Shown in pieces: positions 6,051 to 11,119 of a stretch of 11,119 nucleotides of DNA. The stretch is taken from NCBI GenBank assembly GCA_040756085.1, contig JBFMAE010000131.1:1-11119 (forward strand), in the 5' to 3' direction. How positions within the stretch are numbered: the stretch's first letter is position 1; each line of letters starts with the position of its first letter. Under the pieces are notes generated by a model, which ran no database searches, was not told the origin of the DNA, and was given only the letters and a program-made list of their open reading frames with translations. Source of the DNA: JBFMAE01 sp040756085 (GTDB lineage: Bacteria; Desulfobacterota; BSN033; UBA1163). The position numbers and the translations under genes were made by a program.

Positions 6051-7403
6051 ATGAAGAAGAACCTGGAGCTTCGTTTTCGATACATCCTTACCGTTTCAGA
6101 ACTTACTCAAGAGATTAAAGAAATTCTCGAGGATAAGTTTCCTGATATCTGGGTTGAAGGTGAGATTTCAAACCTAAGAATTCCCCCCTCCGGACACATC
6201 TACTTCACTTTGAAAGATGATTTCAGCCAGATCCGGGCCGTCCTCTTCAAAATGCAGGCCCGAACCCTCCGTTTTGCTCCTGAGGATGGCCTTCATGTCA
6301 TCTGTCGTGGGAAGGTGAGCCTCTATGAAAAGAGAGGGGAATATCAATTGGTTTTAGAAATGATGGACCCCAAGGGGATCGGTGCGCTTCAGCTCGCCTT
6401 TCTCCAATTGAAGGATCGGCTCGAAAAGGAAGGGCTTTTTGATGCCGCCCATAAAAAACCCATCCCCGTGCTTCCTCAGACCATTGGAATTATCACCTCT
6501 CCCATTGGGGCCGTGATCAAAGATATGCTCCACATCATAGATCGGCGTTTTGAAAATATCCATATCTTATTCTATCCGGTTAGGGTTCAGGGGGAAGGGG
6601 CCTCACTGGAGATTGCCAACGCGATAGAATATTTCAATAGCCGGATGAATGTGGATGTCATCATTGTAGGAAGAGGCGGAGGATCGCTGGAGGATTTGTG
6701 GGCTTTTAATGAAGAGGTGGTGGCGAGGGCGATTTACCATTCCAAAATCCCCATCATCTCTGCGGTGGGCCATGAGACCGATTATACCGTTTCGGACTTC
6801 GTTGCAGACTTGAGGGCACCCACACCCTCCGCCGCTGCAGAATTGGTGGTTAAAGACAAACGGGAAATAGAAAACACCCTTCATTATTTAAGCGGCCGAT
6901 TAGAAAACCAGATATTACAGACTCTTCAAAAGTATCGGACAGATTTATCTCATCTCAGAAAAATATTAATCGACCCGAGAAAGAAGATAGAGGAATACTT
7001 TTTGAGGATGGATGACCTCGCCAACCATCTCCGCATCCTATTCTCATGGACCCTGAAAAGGAAAAGAGAAAAGGCTCTGCATCTGCAGGAAAGTCTTTAT
7101 TTTCGAAATCCTGTCCAAAGAATAGGAAACCTTAGACTATTGATTTTAAAAAATGAAAAGCGTCTGGGACAGTATATCCGACATGTTATTGAGATGCAGA
7201 GAAAGAATGTAAGGGGGGTTTTAGGAAAGCTGGATTCATTGAGCCCCCTCTCCATCCTCCAGAGGGGGTATAGTATCACTCGGAAAATCCCTTCTCTTCG
7301 GATATTAAGGGATTCGGTCGATGTTCAAGAAGGGGATAAGGTGGAGGTGAGACTTTACCGGGGGACCTTATTTTGTGGTGTGGAAAGGACGGAAAAGTCT
7401 TGA
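6051..7403 (+). CDS. xseA: exodeoxyribonuclease VII large subunit
   Basis: XseA is the catalytic subunit of exonuclease VII, which degrades single-stranded DNA from both ends into oligonucleotides in the cytoplasm and needs XseB. The 450-residue length is normal. An N-terminal OB-fold DNA-binding domain (about 11-108) opens with ILTVSELTQEIK and contains VEGEISN and GHIYFTLKD. The catalytic domain (about 130-330) shows IGIITSPIGAVIKD (145-158), GRGGGSLEDLWAFN (207-220), SAVGHETDYT (237-246) and DFVADLRAPTPSAAAE (249-264). A long helical, charged region follows, then the closing LSPLSILQRGYSI motif. ATG 6051 is the only reasonable start ahead of the OB fold, but no ribosome site precedes it and the predicted transcription start is about four bases away. 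xseB follows after a 101-base gap. Confidence 0.96.
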   Translation: MKKNLELRFRYILTVSELTQEIKEILEDKFPDIWVEGEISNLRIPPSGHIYFTLKDDFSQIRAVLFKMQARTLRFAPEDGLHVICRGKVSLYEKRGEYQLVLEMMDPKGIGALQLAFLQLKDRLEKEGLFDAAHKKPIPVLPQTIGIITSPIGAVIKDMLHIIDRRFENIHILFYPVRVQGEGASLEIANAIEYFNSRMNVDVIIVGRGGGSLEDLWAFNEEVVARAIYHSKIPIISAVGHETDYTVSDFVADLRAPTPSAAAELVVKDKREIENTLHYLSGRLENQILQTLQKYRTDLSHLRKILIDPRKKIEEYFLRMDDLANHLRILFSWTLKRKREKALHLQESLYFRNPVQRIGNLRLLILKNEKRLGQYIRHVIEMQRKNVRGVLGKLDSLSPLSILQRGYSITRKIPSLRILRDSVDVQEGDKVEVRLYRGTLFCGVERTEKS

Positions 7404-7453
7404 CGTTTATGGTTTTAACAATTTAAAATTAAACTTTATAGTAGAAATTGAAA

Positions 7454-7492
7454 TGCCTGACTACCTTATCCTCCGAAAGGCAGGCTCAGGCA
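7454..7492. repeat. inverted repeat in the xseA-xseB gap
   Basis: TGCCTGA (7454-7460) is the exact reverse complement of TCAGGCA (7486-7492), with a further CCTT/AAGG match inside. The right arm ends just before the G-rich ribosome site of xseB (7493-7504). The 10-mer CAGGCTCAGG at 7481-7490 recurs at 7752-7761 in the repeat near the end of xseB. Confidence 0.45.
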
Positions 7493-7504
7493 GGGAGGGG
7501 GAGG

Positions 7505-7789
7505 ATGGCAAAGGAAAAGTTCGAAGAGGCATTGAATAAATTGGAAAAGGTCGTTTCGAAACTGGAGGATGGGGACATCCCTCTGGAAGAATCCTTGAAA
7601 CTCTTTGAAGAAGGGATCAGACTTTCGCGTTTTTGTAACCTGAAATTGGATGAGGCAGAGAAGAGAGTGGAGATCCTCGTGAAAGGAAAGGAAGGTATTC
7701 TGAAACCACAGCCATTCGACCCTTCGACAAGCTCAGGGCAGGCTCCTTCGACAGGCTCAGGGCAAGCTCTCGCCGAGGAGGAAGAATAG
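7505..7789 (+). CDS. xseB: exodeoxyribonuclease VII small subunit with repeat-derived tail
   Basis: XseB binds the helical part of XseA and is required for exonuclease VII activity. Residues 1-65 match the family well: KFEEALNKLEKVVSKLEDG, IPLEESLKLFEEGIRLSRFC and LDEAEKRVEIL, a two-helix hairpin. ATG 7505 is chosen because GGGAGGGGGAGG stands directly upstream and the family begins here. The same frame is open from an ATG at 7448, but those extra codons derive from the inverted repeat and do not resemble XseB. The C-terminal third is unusual: residues 73-80 (PSTSSGQA) and 81-88 (PSTGSGQA) are two copies of a 24-bp DNA repeat translated in frame, ending in an acidic EEEE. The tail is probably disordered and dispensable for the fold. 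ispA begins 6 bases after the stop. Confidence 0.9.
   Translation: MAKEKFEEALNKLEKVVSKLEDGDIPLEESLKLFEEGIRLSRFCNLKLDEAEKRVEILVKGKEGILKPQPFDPSTSSGQAPSTGSGQALAEEEE
7721..7768 (+). repeat. two tandem 24-bp repeat units inside xseB
   Basis: The units at 7721-7744 and 7745-7768 are identical except for two A/G exchanges. Each starts CCTTCGACA and contains GCTCAGGGCA. Because 24 is a multiple of three, the array keeps the xseB frame and adds eight residues per unit. Confidence 0.9.
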
Positions 7790-7795
7790 TTTTAG

Positions 7796-8710
7796 ATGGA
7801 TATTAAAAAATACCTGCAAGAAAAAAAGGAGATTGTGGATTCGGCTCTTGAGAGATATTTCCCGAGCCAACCCGTTGCTGACAGAGAGGAGGGGTTTCCG
7901 ATCTCTCTTCACAGGGCAATCCGACACAGTCTCTTTGCAGGAGGTAAACGAATTCGTCCAATTTTATCGATCGCTTCCTTTGAAGCGGCAGGAGGAACAG
8001 GAGATGGGATTCTCCCCTTTGCCTGTGCCATCGAGATGATCCATACCTATTCCCTCATCCACGACGATCTTCCAGCCTTAGATAATGACGACTATCGCCG
8101 GGGAAAACCAACCTGTCATAAGGTATTTGGGGAAGCGATCGGTATTTTGGCTGGAGATGCCCTCCTGACAGAGGCGTTCAAATTGATGACAAACCGTCCT
8201 GTACGGAATGGGATCTCAGGGGGTGAAGGTCAGGTTCTCGACTTGATCAATGAAGTGGCTCAGGCTGCAGGGATGTTGGGAATGGTGGGTGGGCAGGTCG
8301 TTGACATTGAATCGGAAGGGAAGGAGGTGGACCTTCCCACGATTCAATATATTCATACTCGTAAAACCGGTGCATTGATCCTCGCTTCGGTTCGAGTAGG
8401 AACAAAGTTAGGAACCGATGACGAAGAAACCCTCAAAGCGTTTACCCGCTATGGGGAAAGGGTTGGGCTTGCCTTTCAGATTGTCGATGATATTTTGAAT
8501 GTCGAGGGGAAAGCCCATTTACTCGGTAAAAACACAGGTAGCGATCTCTCCAAACGGAAGGCCACCTATCCCTCTCTGCTGGGAATCGGCGAATCAAAGA
8601 GGAGAGCTAAGGAATTGGTTGAATTGGCCGTTAACGCCCTCACCCCCTTTGGGCCTGAAACTGATCCACTCCGGGAGATCGCCTGGTTCATTATTTCGAG
8701 AGAGAATTGA
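7796..8710 (+). CDS. ispA: short-chain prenyl diphosphate synthase (farnesyl/geranylgeranyl type)
   Basis: This 304-residue cytoplasmic enzyme condenses isopentenyl diphosphate with allylic primers to make farnesyl (or geranylgeranyl) diphosphate. Visible features are GGKRIRP (49-55), the first Asp-rich motif HDDLPALDNDD (89-99) with the two-residue spacing of bacterial type II synthases, RRGKPTCHK (101-109), GGQVVDIESEG (165-175), HTRKTGAL (187-194) and the second Asp-rich region QIVDDILNVEG (228-238). Tyr85, five residues before the first motif, is the position that commonly limits chain length to C15. The second motif reads DDILN where DDILD is usual, so one magnesium-coordinating Asp is replaced by N235. 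The gene sits between xseB and dxs as in many proteobacteria; the close spacing to xseB suggests one transcript. A GAGGAGG ribosome site lies inside the end of xseB. Confidence 0.94.
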   Translation: MDIKKYLQEKKEIVDSALERYFPSQPVADREEGFPISLHRAIRHSLFAGGKRIRPILSIASFEAAGGTGDGILPFACAIEMIHTYSLIHDDLPALDNDDYRRGKPTCHKVFGEAIGILAGDALLTEAFKLMTNRPVRNGISGGEGQVLDLINEVAQAAGMLGMVGGQVVDIESEGKEVDLPTIQYIHTRKTGALILASVRVGTKLGTDDEETLKAFTRYGERVGLAFQIVDDILNVEGKAHLLGKNTGSDLSKRKATYPSLLGIGESKRRAKELVELAVNALTPFGPETDPLREIAWFIISREN

Positions 8711-8727
8711 TCCCATCGTTACTCTTA

Positions 8728-8756
8728 TTGTGAAGATGTAGATGGGTTGCTATAAA
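8728..8756 (+). promoter_or_regulatory. candidate promoter for dxs
   Basis: TTGTGA (8728-8733) and TATAAA (8751-8756) are separated by 17 bases in the 102-base ispA-dxs gap. The -10 box matches the consensus at five of six positions, the -35 box at four. It would give dxs an independent transcript in addition to read-through from ispA. Confidence 0.42.
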
Positions 8757-8812
8757 TAAAAGAATGTGAATGGCTTGGTTGCAAACATCTTTTTAAACAG
8801 CGGGATAAATCA

Positions 8813-10771
8813 ATGACCGAAATATTGGATCAAATTCAAACCCCTAACGATGTGAAGAAATTAGACGCCGAGGAACTGAGAAGGCTCTGCGGCGAGATAC
8901 GAAAGGAGATCATCTCCACTGTCTCGAAAAACGGAGGACACCTCGCTTCCAACCTGGGTGTGGTGGAATTGACCCTTGCCCTACACTATGTCTTCGATCT
9001 TTCAAAAGACAAATTGATATGGGATGTCGGCCACCAAAGTTATGCCCATAAGCTTTTAACAGGAAGGAGAGAACGGTTTCATACTCTGAGACAGTATGAA
9101 GGGATCAGCGGTTTTCCCAAAAGGGATGAAAGTCCTTTTGATGCCTTCGATTCGGGACACAGCGGGACCTCCATCTCCTCCGCCCTGGGAATGGCGGAGG
9201 CCCGAAGGCATAAAGGAGAAGAGGGGCGGGTGATTGCGGTCATCGGAGATGGATCGATGACCGCAGGCCTCGCCTTTGAGGGTCTTAACCAGACAGGACA
9301 TATCGATCAGGACATGATCGTCGTCCTGAACGATAACGAAATGTCCATTTCTCCCAATGTCGGAGCGCTCTCTTCTTACCTCAACCGTTTAATGACTGGA
9401 CAGTTCGTCAACCGGTTCCGGAACGAAATGAAGGCCTTCCTTGAAACCCTTCCAGGGATTGGCAAGTCGGTCCTCCGTTTTGCCAAACAGGCAGAGGAAT
9501 CCTTGAAGGGCCTCCTCATGCCAGGCCTCCTCTTTGAGGAGCTTGGGCTTAAATATATCGGGCCCATCGATGGACATCGTTTGGATTATCTGATCGAAAA
9601 CTTTCAAAACATCAAGAAACTGAGAGGACCGATCCTGGTTCATGTGCTCACCAAAAAGGGGAAAGGATACTCTCCTGCCGAAAAGGACCCTGCCCGTTTT
9701 CATAGTGTGCCTCCCTTTATCATCGAGACCGGGGAACCCCTGTACCCGAATACAAAGAACCCTCCTACCTTTACGGAAGTCTTTGGAGAAACGCTCTGCC
9801 GGTTGGCAAGGGAAAATAAACGTTTGATTGCTATTACAGCGGCTATGCAGAGCGGGACAGGGTTGGAGGAATTTTCAAGAGAATTTCCTGACCGGTTTTA
9901 TGACATTGGCATTGCAGAACAACATGCGGTCACATTTGCTGCAGGCCTTGCTCTCGAAGGCATGAAACCCGTCGTCGCCATCTACTCGACTTTTTTGCAA
10001 AGGGCCTATGACCAAATCCTTCAGGATGTTTGTCTGCAGAATCTTCCAGTGGTATTTGCGTTAGACCGGGCAGGGATTGTGGGAGAAGATGGTCCCACTC
10101 ACCACGGGCTTTTCGATTTCTCTTATCTCCGTCACATCCCGAATCTTGTCATTATGGTACCCAAAGATGAAGATGAATTTCAGCATATGATCAAAACCGC
10201 CATCGAATGCCCTTCCCCTACAGCATTCCGATACCCCAGGGGGAAGGGGGTGGGGGTGAAGAGAGAAAAGACGCTCAAATCCATCGAAATCGGAAAGGCA
10301 GAAGTGCTGAGGGAGGGTGAGGATGCGCTCATCTTGGCAATCGGTTCCACCGTCTATCCTTCGCTCCATGCCGCAGAGAGATTGGAGGGTGCGGGTATCC
10401 ACGCGGCAGTCATCAACAGCCGGTTTCTTAAGCCCCTCGATGGCGACCTCATATGCGAATGGGCCGAAAGGACTGGGAGAGTCCTTACCGTTGAGGAAAA
10501 TATGCTTCAGGGAGGCTTCGGGAGTTCGGTGCTCGAACTTTTTCAGGAGAGAGGCCTGTTTTCAGTCCAGATAAAGCGCTTGGGCATACCTGACCTCTTT
10601 GTCGAACATGGCCCTCAACCTATCCTCAGGGAAAAATATGGGATTGATAAGAATGGAATTTTCAGTAGTGCGAAGGAGATGGTTGAGGGAGAACGGTCAT
10701 TGTCCATTTACCCAGGTCAGGCACCATCCTCTGTGAGAAGGGTACTGCCTAACTTAAAAGAGGTTACCTGA
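8813..10771 (+). CDS. dxs: 1-deoxy-D-xylulose-5-phosphate synthase
   Basis: Dxs joins pyruvate and glyceraldehyde 3-phosphate to DXP using thiamine diphosphate, the first step of the MEP isoprenoid pathway and a source of thiamine and pyridoxal precursors. The 652-residue protein is slightly longer than usual. Family features in order: GGHLASNLGVVELT (41-54, catalytic His43), DVGHQSYAHK (71-80), the TPP motif GDGSMTAG (145-152) ending in NDNEMSIS (173-180), the pyrimidine-domain glutamate E369 in IAEQHAVTFAAG, DRAGIVGEDGPTHHG (418-432), and the transketolase C-terminal part with EENMLQGGFGS (561-571) and LGIPDLFVEHG (590-600). Residues after about 625 form a short variable tail. GGGATAAA before ATG 8813 is a reasonable ribosome site. 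No residue expected for catalysis is missing. It follows ispA, so supply and use of C5 units are encoded together. Confidence 0.97.
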   Translation: MTEILDQIQTPNDVKKLDAEELRRLCGEIRKEIISTVSKNGGHLASNLGVVELTLALHYVFDLSKDKLIWDVGHQSYAHKLLTGRRERFHTLRQYEGISGFPKRDESPFDAFDSGHSGTSISSALGMAEARRHKGEEGRVIAVIGDGSMTAGLAFEGLNQTGHIDQDMIVVLNDNEMSISPNVGALSSYLNRLMTGQFVNRFRNEMKAFLETLPGIGKSVLRFAKQAEESLKGLLMPGLLFEELGLKYIGPIDGHRLDYLIENFQNIKKLRGPILVHVLTKKGKGYSPAEKDPARFHSVPPFIIETGEPLYPNTKNPPTFTEVFGETLCRLARENKRLIAITAAMQSGTGLEEFSREFPDRFYDIGIAEQHAVTFAAGLALEGMKPVVAIYSTFLQRAYDQILQDVCLQNLPVVFALDRAGIVGEDGPTHHGLFDFSYLRHIPNLVIMVPKDEDEFQHMIKTAIECPSPTAFRYPRGKGVGVKREKTLKSIEIGKAEVLREGEDALILAIGSTVYPSLHAAERLEGAGIHAAVINSRFLKPLDGDLICEWAERTGRVLTVEENMLQGGFGSSVLELFQERGLFSVQIKRLGIPDLFVEHGPQPILREKYGIDKNGIFSSAKEMVEGERSLSIYPGQAPSSVRRVLPNLKEVT

Positions 10772-10780
10772 AAAGGGTAA

Positions 10781-11002
10781 ACCCCGTTAGAGAAAGTCTC
10801 TAACAGGGCAAGCGGTGCTTTAAACCCCATGTTCGCCCCGTTAGAAATAATGTCCCGCTGCTCCCTCCGGGCCAGAGGCCCTCTGGGCCGGCGGCTGCGG
10901 CAGGGTTACATTTTAGAATAATTTCTGTGGGGTTTAATGCCCCGCCTGCGTGGCCGGAGCCACTTTGGCGCGGCGAAGGCCCGCTGGGATTTGTAACGGG
11001 GT
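10781..11002. repeat. nested inverted-repeat element between dxs and tlyA
   Basis: The outermost arms are ACCCCGTTA (10781-10789) and TAACGGGGT (10994-11002), exact reverse complements. Inside are four further structures: GTTAGAGA/TCTCTAAC (10786-10804, 3-base loop); TTAAACCCCA (10820-10829) with TGGGGTTTAA (10928-10937); a near-perfect 25-base palindrome at 10867-10891 with one G-G mismatch; and GTGGC/GCCAC around CGGA (10950-10963). CCCCGTTAGA occurs twice as a direct repeat (10782-10791 and near 10837-10846). No coding frame was recognised. The paired ends and internal symmetry suggest a miniature repeat element. Confidence 0.65.
10786..10804 (+). terminator. hairpin after dxs, possible weak terminator
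   Basis: GTTAGAGA and TCTCTAAC form a perfect 8-bp stem with an AAG loop, 15 bases past the dxs stop. No T-run follows, so efficient rho-independent termination is doubtful; it may only protect the 3' end of the message. Confidence 0.3.
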
Positions 11003-11008
11003 AAGCGA

Positions 11009-11119
11009 GTGAGAAAAGAGCGGATTGACAAGCTCCTGATGGAAAGGGGGATCGTTCAAAGCCGCGAAAGAGCGAGGGCCCTGATCATGACAGGGAAAGT
11101 CATGGTAGGAGGGCGGATC
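11009..11119 (+). CDS. tlyA: TlyA family rRNA 2'-O-methyltransferase, N-terminal part
   Basis: The 37 codons to the window edge read from a GTG start: KERIDKLLMERGIVQSRERA, then RALIMTGKVMVGGRI. This is the S4 RNA-binding domain that begins TlyA proteins (often annotated hemolysin A), which methylate ribose in rRNA; the FtsJ-like methyltransferase domain would follow outside the window. GGGG at 10998-11001 lies seven bases before the GTG and belongs to the right arm of the repeat element. A tlyA gene after dxs is a common arrangement. S4 domains also occur in other RNA-binding proteins, but the residue pattern and position favour TlyA. Confidence 0.85.
   Translation, partial: MRKERIDKLLMERGIVQSRERARALIMTGKVMVGGRI

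Noticed and set aside
7448..7504. 19-residue N-terminal extension of XseB
   Set aside because: The codons lie in an inverted repeat and do not resemble the family; the strong ribosome site stands just before ATG 7505.
9056..9301. Minus-strand open frames inside dxs, xseA and the acyl-CoA dehydrogenase gene
   Set aside because: They are antisense shadows of well-conserved genes, with no ribosome sites or family resemblance.
10786..10804. Strong rho-independent terminator after dxs
   Set aside because: The stem is perfect but no T-run follows; kept only as a weak possibility.
10781..11002. CRISPR array or riboswitch in the dxs-tlyA gap
   Set aside because: Repeats are inverted and of unequal spacing, not regular direct repeats, and no known riboswitch core was recognised.

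Overview
The window reads as ordinary chromosomal DNA from a Gram-negative anaerobe-like bacterium, most probably a Desulfobacterota ("deltaproteobacterial") lineage, perhaps of syntrophic type. The reasons are the gene order xseA-xseB-ispA-dxs-tlyA, the pairing of FolE2 with QueD, a DUF4124 protein, an acyl-CoA dehydrogenase, strong AGGAG-type ribosome sites and moderate GC with GC-rich intergenic repeats. The placement rests on family resemblance and context, not on a marker gene.

Layout, left to right. Positions 1-154 hold the 3' end of a hotdog-fold acyl-CoA thioesterase. After a 243-base gap comes a two-gene unit at 398-1487: a stand-alone IscU/NifU-N iron-sulfur scaffold and a membrane-anchored DUF4124 protein. 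The gap 1488-2166 carries tRNA-Pro(CGG) on the minus strand, a repeat-rich block (1738-1852) and the 3' remnant of a thymidylate synthase gene (about 1885-2064). An acyl-CoA dehydrogenase follows (2167-3318) and faces a minus-strand pair, queD-folE2. That pair encodes the first two steps from GTP towards 7-deazaguanine (preQ0/queuosine). Upstream of queD lie a 28-bp perfect palindrome and a minus-strand glycerate 2-kinase gene.

The intergenic region 5946-6050 carries two back-to-back sigma70-like promoters. One drives the glycerate kinase leftwards; its position argues for a TTG start at 5945. The other drives xseA rightwards and would give an almost leaderless message. From 6051 to the end runs the DNA-repair/isoprenoid cluster: both exonuclease VII subunits, a prenyl diphosphate synthase, DXP synthase, and the start of a TlyA-type rRNA methyltransferase. 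The methyltransferase is separated from dxs by a 220-bp nest of inverted repeats.

Functionally, Dxs makes DXP for the MEP pathway and IspA extends the resulting C5 units to prenyl diphosphates. XseA and XseB form one nuclease. FolE2 makes dihydroneopterin triphosphate, which QueD converts to carboxy-tetrahydropterin. I see no phage, CRISPR, toxin-antitoxin or defence system and no clear new multi-gene system. The unusual points are small-scale: substituted catalytic or metal-binding residues in the acyl-CoA dehydrogenase and IspA, a dispersed-type repeat translated in frame inside XseB, a gene remnant beside a repeat block, and repeat DNA that carries the tlyA ribosome site.
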